Shown here: positions 34,432-42,880 of the stretch, piece by piece
Layout: each line of letters starts with the position of its first letter
Position numbering within the stretch: position 1 is the stretch's first letter
Origin: Nitrospira sp.
GTDB lineage: Bacteria > Nitrospirota > Nitrospiria > Nitrospirales > Nitrospiraceae
Direction of reading: 5' to 3'
NCBI GenBank assembly: GCA_029194675.1
Contig: JARFXP010000002.1
Span: 372,001 to 436,000 of the forward strand
Length of the DNA: 64,000 nucleotides
Program-made: the position numbers and the translations under genes
The notes under the pieces: model-generated
Told to the model about the DNA's origin: nothing
The model's input: the letters and a program-made list of their open reading frames with translations, nothing else
The model's database searches: none

Positions 34432-34944
34432 TCAACCCCCGGCGTTCCGCAACGAGAGGGCGTTGATGCAGAAGCGTAATCCGCTCGGTTCAGGCCCATC
34501 TGGAAACACATGGCCGAGATGAGCATCGCATACATTGCACGTCGTCTCGATCCGGTTCATGTCATAGCTGTCATCCTGATGATAGGCGATCACGCCCGGC
34601 GCCACGGGCTGGGTGAAACTGGGCCAACCGGAATGGCTCTGATACTTCCGTGTCGCATCGAACAGTACGGTATCACAGCAAAGACACCGATACTGTCCTG
34701 GCTCGAACAGCCGACACATGTCCGAGCTGTGTGCCCGCTCAGTCCCCTTCAGACGTGTCACGCGGAATTGGTCGTCGGTGAGGAGCGCACGCCACTGCGC
34801 CTCCGTCTTTTCTACTCGACGCGGCGGCAGAGGATTGCCGTGACGGGCTAAGCGGACCACATCGTCCCATTGCAAAATTTCCGCTGAAAAGGAATCGCCC
34901 TTCGCGCGGTCGGCTGTGGTGGAACGGTCCTCATCCTGCATCAT
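34432..34944 (-). CDS. msrB: Peptide-methionine (R)-S-oxide reductase
   Basis: A 170-residue MsrB. Two zinc-binding pairs (C87/C90 and C136/C139), the SHSGWPSF signature and the catalytic C159 in LRFCINALSL are present. It reduces the R form of methionine sulfoxide in oxidised proteins, using thioredoxin. The pair of ATGs at 34944/34941 is preceded by GGAGG. A long N-terminal extension of about 45 residues, compared with the minimal enzyme, is polar with no signal peptide. The gene that should follow it, msrA, survives only as the first 20 codons of a chimera. Confidence 0.92.
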   Translation of the reverse strand: MMQDEDRSTTADRAKGDSFSAEILQWDDVVRLARHGNPLPPRRVEKTEAQWRALLTDDQFRVTRLKGTERAHSSDMCRLFEPGQYRCLCCDTVLFDATRKYQSHSGWPSFTQPVAPGVIAYHQDDSYDMNRIETTCNVCDAHLGHVFPDGPEPSGLRFCINALSLRNAGG

Positions 34945-35032
34945 AGATCCTCCGTTCAACGGCCAGATGAGGCACGCTTCATGTACCACAGATTGGTATG
35001 CATGGTAGACCTCCATACCGCCGAGATCTGCT

Positions 35033-36241
35033 CTAGTAGTCGACCAAGCGCGCCCAGTCGGCGGCTTTGAAGGCGTCCGCGCGGTTGGGGCGCGGCGGAT
35101 AGATCCACTGCGTGTTGATCTCGCGCTTCATCGCCTTGGCCTTGTCGCCGCTCATCTCGACCTTGGCGTCCCAGCCTCTAGTGAACACGGCGCCGGGCGG
35201 GCCAAGATCGAGGCAGGTGACGTAGTTCTTCTGTCGATATGGCTCCAGCGGCACGCCGAGCAGGTCCGCCGCCGCGTTGAACCCGGCGGAGGCACCGAGC
35301 CGGTTGGCGTGCTGACACGACATGAGTGCTTGGTGCCCCAGGTCGTCCGTCGCCGCCTGCGCGGTGTCGCCGGCTGCGAAGATCGTCGGCACCGCGGCAA
35401 CGCGCAGATTGCGGTCAACCACCAGTCGGCCGGAGCGATCGCGCTCAGCCGGGACCTGCGCGGTGAGTGGACTCGCGTGGAAGCCGCCCGCCCAGATCAC
35501 GGTGGCGCTCTCAATGGACTGCCCGTCGCTCAGCGTGACTCCGCTCTCGTTCAGCGCCGAGACGCCCACGCCGAGCCTGGTTGTCACGCCGGCCTCGCGC
35601 AGCGCCTTCTCGATCAGCGGACGCGGATTGGGGCCCATCGCTGGCGCGATGGCTTCGTTGCGGTCGACGATGATGACGCGGACGTTTGCCTTTGGCCCGA
35701 GGATAGCGCGCAGGCGCGATGGCATTTCGGTCGCCACCTCGATGCCGGTGAAGCCGCCACCCGCGACGACCACTGTGTCCCGGGCGGCAGAAGATGGCCG
35801 GTTCGCCAAGGCGTTGAGGTGGTGGTCGAGCGCAATCGCGTCGTCGAGCTGATCGACGGTGAAGCCGTACTTGGCAAGGCCTGGGATGTCCGGCTTGAAC
35901 CCTTGACTGCCGGCAGCCAGCACCAGGCAGTCGTAGGGCAGCGGGCGCCGCATCCCGTCGGGCCCGACGACCACGGCCGACTTGCTGGCGGAGTCGATGA
36001 CGTCGATCCGGCCCCGTTCGTATAGGACGTCGATGGCCTCGAACACTTCAGCGAGCGATGCCACCATGGTCTCGGGTGCGGGCTCGTACAGGCGGGGGCG
36101 GATCACCAGCCGCGGCTCCGGCGCAACGACGACGATCTCAAGAGTGTCGGACGAGACGCCTTGCTCGTTGCGCAGGCGCGCAGCGGACAGGGCTGCATAC
36201 ATGCCGGCGAAGCCGGCACCGATGATCAAGATGCGCTTCAT
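35033..36241 (-). CDS. FAD-dependent NADH dehydrogenase-like oxidoreductase
   Basis: A 402-residue pyridine-nucleotide-disulfide oxidoreductase of the NDH-2 type. FAD-binding MKRILIIGAGFAGMYAALSAA, NAD-binding TVVVAGGGFTGIEVATEM and the late FAD contact IFAAGDTAQAATDD are present. The ATG at 36241 follows AGGAGG. It should oxidise NAD(P)H and reduce a quinone or another acceptor. Codon use is visibly more GC-rich than in its neighbours, which suggests acquisition from another lineage. It differs from the NDH-2 at the left window edge. Membrane attachment is not obvious. Confidence 0.85.
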   Translation of the reverse strand: MKRILIIGAGFAGMYAALSAARLRNEQGVSSDTLEIVVVAPEPRLVIRPRLYEPAPETMVASLAEVFEAIDVLYERGRIDVIDSASKSAVVVGPDGMRRPLPYDCLVLAAGSQGFKPDIPGLAKYGFTVDQLDDAIALDHHLNALANRPSSAARDTVVVAGGGFTGIEVATEMPSRLRAILGPKANVRVIIVDRNEAIAPAMGPNPRPLIEKALREAGVTTRLGVGVSALNESGVTLSDGQSIESATVIWAGGFHASPLTAQVPAERDRSGRLVVDRNLRVAAVPTIFAAGDTAQAATDDLGHQALMSCQHANRLGASAGFNAAADLLGVPLEPYRQKNYVTCLDLGPPGAVFTRGWDAKVEMSGDKAKAMKREINTQWIYPPRPNRADAFKAADWARLVDY

Positions 36242-36527
36242 GGTTGGATACCTCCTGTTTCGGTTGGTCGATGTGAAGCATGAATGGAAGCGCCTCGGGG
36301 ACACCAGCTTGATGCAGCCGTATTGCTTTCATGGGAAGCCCCCTCCGCGTGACCTTCCATATGACTCTTTTATCAGAGCTGGTTCATGCCGCCGTCCAAT
36401 GTGTTCTGCATGTCTTGATCCATTACTACACGCATGGGGTGGGGGTATATCGCTCTCGTTTGGCCATGTTGTTCATGATTGCTTCCTAAACAAGAAGAAC
36501 AGTGTGGTGCATCGATCCCATGTGCCG

Positions 36528-36887
36528 TTACCGCGCGCCTCCGGCGAAGAACTGCTCGCGCGTGATCTTGCTGTCCTTGACCGTATAGATACCGACCTCT
36601 TCCACCGTGATCTGTTGGCCGGTGGCTTTGGGGGTGACTTCGAAGGTGAAGTGAACCGCGAACTGATTGGGACCGTTGAAGAATGGACCGCGGACCTTTT
36701 CTCCGCTGATGGGATTTTGGGCTTGAAAGCGCTCGGACTTCTGGATGACCGGTGTCTTGCCGGCAGTTTCCTCGCCGTTAGGCTCGACGGACACGATGTC
36801 GGGAGCGTACATCGTCTGCATCACGTCGAAGTTCTTACCCTGGTTGCACATCTCCACAAACTGGCCGGCAATGGTTTGAAGGCTCAT
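36528..36887 (-). CDS. SnoaL-like (NTF2-fold) protein
   Basis: A 119-residue protein with the SnoaL/NTF2-like pattern: an N-terminal helix (IAGQFVEMCNQGKNFDVMQTMYA), the DIVSVEPNG strand, and alternating beta strands (FAVHFTFEVTPK, VEEVGIYTVKDSKI). The cone-shaped fold binds small hydrophobic molecules; members range from cyclases to ligand-binding proteins. AAAGGAG precedes the ATG at 36887. No function can be assigned. It may be co-expressed with a possible leader peptide just upstream. The 286 bases downstream to the next gene (36242-36527) hold nothing recognisable. Confidence 0.8.
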   Translation of the reverse strand: MSLQTIAGQFVEMCNQGKNFDVMQTMYAPDIVSVEPNGEETAGKTPVIQKSERFQAQNPISGEKVRGPFFNGPNQFAVHFTFEVTPKATGQQITVEEVGIYTVKDSKITREQFFAGGAR

Positions 36888-36900
36888 AGTGCACTCCTTT

Positions 36901-36957
36901 CTAGAAGAATTGCTCGCTGCGTTCTTGTGTGGCACTGGCTTGGGGTCCGGTAGCCAT
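36901..36957 (-). CDS. Possible 18-residue leader peptide
   Basis: An ATG with GGAGG seven bases upstream opens a frame coding MATGPQASATQERSEQFF and stops at TAG, just before the ribosome site of the SnoaL-like gene (stop-to-ATG distance 13 bases). A strong ribosome site on so short a frame suggests a translated leader that could regulate the next gene. There is no run of regulatory codons. The rest of 36958-37199 shows no gene. Confidence 0.35.
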   Translation of the reverse strand: MATGPQASATQERSEQFF

Positions 36958-37199
36958 AGCACACCTCCGCAGTAAGGTGATGGGTTGTGGTACTGCGCAG
37001 ACCGATCCTCATCGGTCCTGTCACATCAATGGAAATCAATCGCGTGGAAGGTTTCGCAAGCCGTGTCATAGCAAGAAGTGCTTAACTCGACCGCCTTTCT
37101 CATGGAGTAGGGCAGTCGCGCCTCAGGTGGTCGCAGGCGGGTGTAGAATTCAAAGTATGAACTTCTTCAACAGGCACTGTCAAAGAGCGTGAATGGAAA

Positions 37200-38072
37200 T
37201 TATGAAGCTGCCTGGCTCACCTTTCCCCACTCAATCGTCTTGGCCCACTCCGTAAACGTGGTGAGCGGGATACCGAATTGCTGCTTCAGCTTGGGAATGT
37301 CGATCGCGTAGCCGACCTCGTTGAACCAGCGGAACATCACCGCGAAGTCATGTCCCATAGCGCCCTCGGCCTGGTCCAATGGAACCTCTTGGAAGCTGAT
37401 CGGTCTGCCCATGGTCTTTGTCAAAATGGCAGCGGTCTCGGGGATGGTGAGTTCATCACCCGCCAGGTCGATCGCTTGGCCGATGAAATCCTTGGGGCGC
37501 ATGAACGCTGCCGCACTGAAAGCACCGATGTCCTTGAGAGCGACCATGGCCAGCTTTCTGGCCGGTCTCATGGGCAATGTGAGGATGCCCTCAGCCGAAG
37601 GCTTCGCAAACGTGGTGAAATTGTCCATGAACCAGACCGGCCGCAGAATCGTCGCCGGCAATCCGATCTTCTGAATATGCTGCTCCACCTTCCACTTGCT
37701 CTCAAAATGCGGAATGCCGGTATGGCGATGCGCACTTCCGACGGACGTATAGACGTAATGCGTGATCCCGGCTTGCTTGGCCGCATCGGCCAGCATGATC
37801 CCTTGGCGCACCTCGACATCCATACCCGCCTCGAAGGGGGTGGACATGGCAAAGACGCCGTTCACGCCGCGCAACGCGAGTTGTAAAACAGCCTGGTTTG
37901 TGAGATCGCCTTGCACGATTTCCGCTCCAGCCTTGGCTAGCGCCTTAGCCTTCTCCGGATGCCGCGTCATCACGCGAACCTTTTGCCCCTTCGCGATCAG
38001 CGCCCGCGCAACCGCTCCACCCTGCTGCCCTGTCGCCCCGGTCACCAATATCGGATTGTTTGAGGCTGTCAT
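37200..38072 (-). CDS. NmrA-family NAD(P)-binding protein
   Basis: A 290-residue atypical short-chain dehydrogenase. The Rossmann motif is VTGATGQQGGAVARAL, followed by VRVMTRHPEKAKAL, GVNGVFAMSTPF and YTSVGSAHRHTGIPHFESKW, typical of NmrA/HSCARG and NAD(P)H:quinone oxidoreductase-like members. These bind NAD(P) and act either as redox sensors or as quinone reductases. The ATG at 38072 follows AAAGGAGG. The C-terminus of this protein is different from that of the broken NmrA-type gene at 33989, so they are separate paralogues. Confidence 0.85.
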   Translation of the reverse strand: MTASNNPILVTGATGQQGGAVARALIAKGQKVRVMTRHPEKAKALAKAGAEIVQGDLTNQAVLQLALRGVNGVFAMSTPFEAGMDVEVRQGIMLADAAKQAGITHYVYTSVGSAHRHTGIPHFESKWKVEQHIQKIGLPATILRPVWFMDNFTTFAKPSAEGILTLPMRPARKLAMVALKDIGAFSAAAFMRPKDFIGQAIDLAGDELTIPETAAILTKTMGRPISFQEVPLDQAEGAMGHDFAVMFRWFNEVGYAIDIPKLKQQFGIPLTTFTEWAKTIEWGKVSQAAS

Positions 38073-38290
38073 AGCCACCCTCCTTTGTTTTGACACACCA
38101 AGGAAAATGGAATTCTCGTTACGCTTTCATAAAATTTGGCACAAATCGAATCGTAATGCACCCCGAAAAAACTTGGACAGGGTACTTGATGGTTTGAAAC
38201 AGTGTTTGGAGAGCTAGATCGAGACGGTCGCTCCAGGCAAGCACCTAGCAGAGGCCATAGGCGAGAGTGGAACAGAAGAAGCTGTCGAGG

Positions 38291-39259
38291 CTAAATATGT
38301 TGTGGCGGCAGAGCTGCATCGAGCAGAGTACGGTGTTTCCTCAATGCTGCTTGCGCCTTGGCAACAGTGGATAGGGCAAAGGTGACGGTGTCGCCAGGAC
38401 TCAATTGAGCTGCAAGGGGCAGATCAGCTGAGATCACCACGGCGATCTTGGGGTACCCTCCGGTTGTCTGTCGGTCGGCCATCAGAAGAATTGGTTGTTC
38501 GTCTTGAGGGACTTGCAAGGCGCCCATCGCGGTGCAGTCGGAGATGAATTGAGCCCGCTCCTTGTGGACGAGCGGTGGTCCGCTGAGACGATACCCCATC
38601 CGATTGGATTGCGGAGTGACCCTGTAGGAGGAACCGGTTAGGGTCGTGAATGATGCGGCCCGAAAAGAATCTTGTTGAGGACCCGGGATGATGCGTAGAG
38701 TCGCCGATCGGCTGTAGCGAGGGATCAACCGATCCGGAAGCCGTTTCCCAACCAAACGGTCTACGGATTCAGTGGGCCTCCCGCCGCACAAGATGTCTCC
38801 CTGTTTCAATGGCCTTCCCTGGACCCCACCCATCTCGCTTGCGCAGTGTGTCGAACGGCTGCCCAGAATCCATGGGACGTCGATGCCGCCGGCGATCGCC
38901 AGGTATGCGCGAGCCCCAGCTCGCTGATTGCCAAAACTCAGTCGGCTGCCACGTGAGACCTCGAGGCTTTCCCAAAGCGGGACACTGTTGTGATCGATGG
39001 TCGGGGAGAGGTCTGCTCCGGTGATGGCAATGACAGTCTCTCGCTCGAACAGAAGCTCAGGTCCTTTCAAGGTCAATTCGAGCACTGCCGCATGATCGGG
39101 ATTTCCCACCAGGCGATTGGCGACGATTGCGGAATAGCAGTCCATCGCGCCGGCGACAGGGACTCCATACTGTTGATAGCCGTATCGTCCCAGGTCCTGC
39201 ACCGTGGTCAACCAACCGCCCTTCACCACGACAAAGCTGGTAGGCTGATGATGCCTCAC
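38291..39259 (-). CDS. pxpC: 5-oxoprolinase subunit C
   Basis: A 322-residue KipA/PxpC protein, last gene of the pxpBAC operon. It shows WLTTVQDLGRYG, AVLELTLKGPEL, SNRMGYRL and TTGGYPKIA. The GTG at 39259 overlaps the pxpA stop as GTGA. With PxpA and PxpB it hydrolyses 5-oxo-L-proline, a spontaneous damage product of glutamine and glutamate, to glutamate at the cost of ATP. A near-identical paralogue stands alone at 14200-15171. Confidence 0.92.
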   Translation of the reverse strand: MRHHQPTSFVVVKGGWLTTVQDLGRYGYQQYGVPVAGAMDCYSAIVANRLVGNPDHAAVLELTLKGPELLFERETVIAITGADLSPTIDHNSVPLWESLEVSRGSRLSFGNQRAGARAYLAIAGGIDVPWILGSRSTHCASEMGGVQGRPLKQGDILCGGRPTESVDRLVGKRLPDRLIPRYSRSATLRIIPGPQQDSFRAASFTTLTGSSYRVTPQSNRMGYRLSGPPLVHKERAQFISDCTAMGALQVPQDEQPILLMADRQTTGGYPKIAVVISADLPLAAQLSPGDTVTFALSTVAKAQAALRKHRTLLDAALPPQHI

Positions 39260-40011
39260 GCTTGTGCCTTGATGCGTATGCCTGCCGATGCGATCTCGCT
39301 TCGAATGAGCCGGACGAACTCGACGGCGCGCGGAGTATCCGCGTGCATGCACAGACTGTCGGCATGCAACAACACCAGTCGGTCATCGATGCTGGTCACG
39401 TAGCCGTTCAGGATTTCGCGCAATTGCCGGCGCACCTCCTGTTCGGTCTGCAGCAGCGCGCCTGACTCAGAGCGTGAGACGAGTGTGCCGTCGGCGCAAT
39501 AGGCTCGATCGGCAAAGGCCTCCTGGACAACCACCAACCCTGCGTTTTTGCCGCTCGTCACGAGGACTGATCCCGCGAGCGCAAAGAGCAGAAGCTGTGG
39601 ATCGAATGTCGCCACGGCTCGTGCCACTTCATCGGCCGTGGCCCGATCCCTGGCAGCCAAGTGATACAGCGCTCCATGAAGTTTCACATGGGTGAGTCTC
39701 AGATGATCTCGCGTCAGCACATCGGTCAGTGCCGTCAATTGCCTGGACACTAACGATGCGACCTCATCGGGAGAAGTTCGACGATCCCGGCGACTGAAAT
39801 CTTCGGCGTCCGGAAATCCCGGATGCGCGCCGATTGCGATTCCGTGTTGTGCAGCTAGCGTTGCCGTCCTGCGCATGAGGTCGGGATTGCCGGCATGAAC
39901 GCCGCACGCGATATTGACCGACGTGATCAGCGGCATGAGTTCAGCTTCACAAGCCAGAGCCTCCGCGCTCTCGTACTCACCCATGTCACTGTTCAAATCA
40001 ATGGTTGTCAT
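39256..40011 (-). CDS. pxpA: 5-oxoprolinase subunit A (LamB/YcsF family)
   Basis: A 251-residue protein with the family opening IDLNSDMGEYE, followed by ITSVNIACGVHAGNPD, GAHPGFPD and HVKLHGALYH, the histidine- and aspartate-rich motifs of LamB/YcsF proteins. The ATG at 40011 gives the family-typical N-terminus; one at 40023 is also possible. The gene overlaps pxpB at its start and pxpC at its end, showing a tightly coupled operon. The C-terminal end of a second pxpA survives at 15171-15317. Confidence 0.93.
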   Translation of the reverse strand: MTTIDLNSDMGEYESAEALACEAELMPLITSVNIACGVHAGNPDLMRRTATLAAQHGIAIGAHPGFPDAEDFSRRDRRTSPDEVASLVSRQLTALTDVLTRDHLRLTHVKLHGALYHLAARDRATADEVARAVATFDPQLLLFALAGSVLVTSGKNAGLVVVQEAFADRAYCADGTLVSRSESGALLQTEQEVRRQLREILNGYVTSIDDRLVLLHADSLCMHADTPRAVEFVRLIRSEIASAGIRIKAQA

Positions 40012-40741
40012 GTGGTGTCTCATGGCTCAGACGATCGAATTCAGCTCGATCGATCGGCTTGAATTGGACCACGTCCCCTGGCTTCAGCAGAAAAGGGTTT
40101 CCGCCGGTCTTGTAATACAGGCAGGTCGGAGTCCGTCCGATCAGGCGCCAGCCGCCCGGTGTCGTGGTCGGGTAAATGCCGGTCTGACGGTCGGCAATGC
40201 CGACTGACCCGGCCGGGACCTTGGCGCGGGGCGTGGACAGGCGCGGCATGGCTAAGCGCTCGGGGACCAATCCCAAATAGGGAAAGCCAGGGCTGAATCC
40301 GAGCATGTAGACACGATAGCGGATCGAGACGTGCAACCTGACGGCCTGAGCCGGTGGCAGGCGGGCGAAAGTCGCAACGTCCTCCAAGTCCGGCCCTCCT
40401 TCGCCGCCAGAGAGAACGGGAATCTCATGCAACGTTCCCTGCGATTCGGTGTCGTTTGACTCCGGTCGAGGCAAGGTTTTCAGTCTGTCGACCAAGACGA
40501 CCGACTTCCAGTGAAGGGGATCGAAGTGGATTGTGACCGACCGATAGGTTGGTACGACATCAAGAATGTCGTTCCAGCCTTGGTCAACAACGGTTTTTGC
40601 AAAGGCGACGGCGCGGGCATTGATCCGGGGATCGATCTCATCGCCGAACTCCACGGTGATCGCGGAGTCGCCGAGCGGCGCAAGACGGAATATTTCTTTG
40701 GATGTTCGATTCGGACGTCTTGAAGGATAGGAAGGAGACAT
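39998..40741 (-). CDS. pxpB: 5-oxoprolinase subunit B (KipI family)
   Basis: A 247-residue protein with the KipI/PxpB signatures PLGDSAITVEFGDEI, MLGFSPGFPYLG, VPAGSVGIADRQTGIYP and TPGGWRLIGRTP. It is the first gene of pxpBAC and overlaps pxpA by 14 bases. In complex with PxpC it forms the carboxyltransferase-like half of the 5-oxoprolinase. A Bacillus relative inhibits a sporulation kinase, but the intact three-gene operon supports the metabolic role here. Confidence 0.92.
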   Translation of the reverse strand: MSPSYPSRRPNRTSKEIFRLAPLGDSAITVEFGDEIDPRINARAVAFAKTVVDQGWNDILDVVPTYRSVTIHFDPLHWKSVVLVDRLKTLPRPESNDTESQGTLHEIPVLSGGEGGPDLEDVATFARLPPAQAVRLHVSIRYRVYMLGFSPGFPYLGLVPERLAMPRLSTPRAKVPAGSVGIADRQTGIYPTTTPGGWRLIGRTPTCLYYKTGGNPFLLKPGDVVQFKPIDRAEFDRLSHETPHDNH

Positions 40742-40910
40742 TCGTCACGCCATAGCTGATCCCTTCTAACCGGTTTGCGGCAGCAGGTAAAGAAGTTAAC
40801 GAGACCAAGAAGACTCCAAGATTTGACAGGTTCATGCGTGAGTCGTAGTCTGTGCGCGAGTTGATAACCTAGGACAATGTACGTAATTCTGGTAGGTCGG
40901 AGCAAGAGAA

Positions 40911-41138
40911 CCGTGGGATTGGCGGCGGCGTGGCAAATTACGTGGGAACGTACTGGCCCGTCGGGGACCAATCGGCTGAAGCGTTTGCGCAAACCTTCTA
41001 CATGGAATTGCTAGGGCAGAAGACGATCGGCGCCGCACTCCTGGCCGGCCGAGAAAGGGTCGCACCGAGCTCAAATCCGTCGATTGGGCCGACTACATTC
41101 ATTACGGCAGCTACGATTTCGCGCTGAAACAGGCGTAA
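40911..41138 (+). pseudogene. Broken copy of the 3' end of the lipase-CHAT gene
   Basis: This 228-base stretch is nearly identical to 28435-28675, the end of the lipase-CHAT gene. It carries a deletion of about 15 bases near the start and a one-base deletion at about 41060 (GGGTCGCACC for GGGTCCGCACC) that shifts the frame, though the final codons LKQ and stop are still readable. Upstream lies the start region of pxpB in the opposite direction. No promoter or ribosome site is needed to explain it. It shows that a second copy of the gene, or of its end, once stood here. Confidence 0.85.
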
Positions 41139-41146
41139 GACGCATG

Positions 41147-41695
41147 TTATCGGGTATGCGCCTCAAATAATAGGAGTGCTTCGCGGGCTTCGCTCATCAG
41201 GACGAGTCGTCCATCTTCGGCCTTCCAGTATCTCGTCCTTTCAAGACCATTCAAAAATGCCCGCTCCTGTTCCATGAGCCCTGGGCAGAGCTTTCGCGTG
41301 GTGGCTAAGCCGACAAATCTCACATTCCGGCCCTCTAATTCGTAGTGACCATGCAAGCCATTGCAGCCTGTAAAGCCCTCTACTTTTCGGCCATCTGAAA
41401 CGAGGCGCGCATGGGCCCTGGGTCCTGAACCTGCCTGGACTAGGCGATCGTCGTTCTTGATGAGCCTCCACTCACGGTCGAAGAGGTCCATCTGCTGCAT
41501 CGTTTCATTCACGATCCGGCCGGGCGTTCGGTCGTGCGATGTTCCCTCACGAGGAAGCGCAGAGAGTTCTTCCCCGAGCGGCCATAGAAGCAGGCCGCTC
41601 GGGCCGACGGCATTATACACCGGGGCGAACCGACTGACCTCGATGCCGGTGAGGGCCATGCCCAAAATGGTAAGGCTGATGAGCGCAGGCGTCAT
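41147..41695 (-). CDS. Exported META-domain protein
   Basis: A 182-residue protein with an N-terminal signal-type hydrophobic segment (ALISLTILGMALTGI). The C-terminal half (about residues 70-178) is a META/HslJ domain: REWRLI, GFTGCNGLHGHYEL, ATTRKLCP and a final FLNGLERTRYW segment. META domains occur in heat-inducible HslJ and in secreted proteins of bacteria and trypanosomatids; some are thought to inhibit or bind proteases. The gene begins three bases after the end of the secreted trypsin gene, so they form an operon, and an inhibitor or chaperone role for the protease is an attractive inference. Confidence 0.8.
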   Translation of the reverse strand: MTPALISLTILGMALTGIEVSRFAPVYNAVGPSGLLLWPLGEELSALPREGTSHDRTPGRIVNETMQQMDLFDREWRLIKNDDRLVQAGSGPRAHARLVSDGRKVEGFTGCNGLHGHYELEGRNVRFVGLATTRKLCPGLMEQERAFLNGLERTRYWKAEDGRLVLMSEAREALLLFEAHTR

Positions 41696-41698
41696 GGC

Positions 41699-42613
41699 TC
41701 ACTTGGTATGGTCATTGATCCACTTCACGTATTTTGACACGCGAGCATAGACGCCCGGCTTATCCTCTCTTGCGCAACCTTCTCCCCAGCTCACCACACC
41801 GGCCAGCGCATACAGGTCGTTGTCCATTTTTACCGCCAGTGGGCCTCCGCTGTCCCCTTGGCACGAATCCACCCCACCTTCCTGATGTCCCGCGCACAGC
41901 ATGTTGTCGGTGATGGCGCCGTCATAGGAACCCTGGGCGTTGCATGTTTTCCTGTCCACAACAGGCACGGTCGCGCGCTGGAGCTTCGGCGAGACCTCAC
42001 CATTCTCCTTCGTGTATCCCCATCCGGTGATGAGGACCGTTTCACCGGCTTTCACCTTCGACTTTTCTTCCTGCGCAGTGATCAGGCGTATGGGCGCGCG
42101 CAGGCTCGAGGCCTTCACGCGTCTGGAGAGCTTCAGCAAGGCGACGTCGTTGTCATTGGTGTTCGCGTTGTATTTGCCGTGGATGATGATTTGTTTGACC
42201 GAACTTCTTTTCCCACCCGACCGAAGATCATCGGTCCCTGAGATGATGTCGATTTGATCCGGTATGGTGCCTCGACTGACGCAATGGGCCGCCGTCAGGA
42301 CCCAGTTGGGTTTGATCAGAGATCCTCCGCAGAAGTGTCCGGTCAGGTTTGAGGTGGATTCCGCCGCGACGATCGACACCTGCCATGGGGTGTCCTTGAT
42401 CTCCGCGTCCTCGCCTCCGACGATCCGTGGGCGAAACCGGATTCCTTCCAAGTGTCCCTTGCCTTCCGACCGGCTCACGGCGTCGATCAGCGGCACCGAC
42501 CCCTTTTCTTCCAGTTCAGCCACGGCCTTTTTGTATGACTCTTCCTTGACCGGCACCCCCGCGATGGCCGGAACGCCGATCAACAATGTGACGATGAGCA
42601 TCAGGATCGACAT
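41699..42613 (-). CDS. Secreted trypsin-like serine protease zymogen (S1A)
   Basis: A 304-residue chymotrypsin-fold protease. A signal peptide (residues 1-18) is followed by a propeptide of about 45 residues and the activation site R63-IVGG. The catalytic triad is H110 (LTAAHC), D156 (NDVALLKL) and S255 (CQGDSGGP). D249, six residues before the serine, gives trypsin-like preference for Arg/Lys. Six cysteines fit the family's disulfides. The end PGVYARVSKYVKWI is the usual C-terminal helix. AAAGGAGG precedes the ATG at 42613. It leads an operon with a META-domain protein. This animal-type protease is uncommon in bacteria. Confidence 0.93.
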   Translation of the reverse strand: MSILMLIVTLLIGVPAIAGVPVKEESYKKAVAELEEKGSVPLIDAVSRSEGKGHLEGIRFRPRIVGGEDAEIKDTPWQVSIVAAESTSNLTGHFCGGSLIKPNWVLTAAHCVSRGTIPDQIDIISGTDDLRSGGKRSSVKQIIIHGKYNANTNDNDVALLKLSRRVKASSLRAPIRLITAQEEKSKVKAGETVLITGWGYTKENGEVSPKLQRATVPVVDRKTCNAQGSYDGAITDNMLCAGHQEGGVDSCQGDSGGPLAVKMDNDLYALAGVVSWGEGCAREDKPGVYARVSKYVKWINDHTK

Positions 42614-42766
42614 CGTTCGCCTCCTTTTCTTTCTGAGAATGGTCCCGCGCGTCACTTGGTGCCCATGACGATACCCTGCCCAGGGTAGAGTTCACCTCTA
42701 TAGGTGATTCATCCTATGAAGTCAACCGCATCCATGCTAAAAGTTCGCAGAAGCGAAAAGCGGAGT

Positions 42767-42794
42767 ACAACAAAGGGATCAGCCCCCTTGTTGT
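42767..42794 (-). terminator. Hairpin downstream of the toxin gene
   Basis: ACAACAAAGGG and CCCCTTGTTGT pair around a six-base loop, with one bulge, 87 bases past the end of the PIN-domain gene. No clear T-run follows, so termination is likely but not certain. The remaining bases of 42614-42880 hold no gene. Confidence 0.4.
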
Positions 42795-42880
42795 GTCCCC
42801 TTTACCAGTTTGCGAACCTTAGTCGTCGCGATGTAACAGCTCGTTCAGTCGTTGTCGGCCAAGGGACAAGTCGAATGGTG

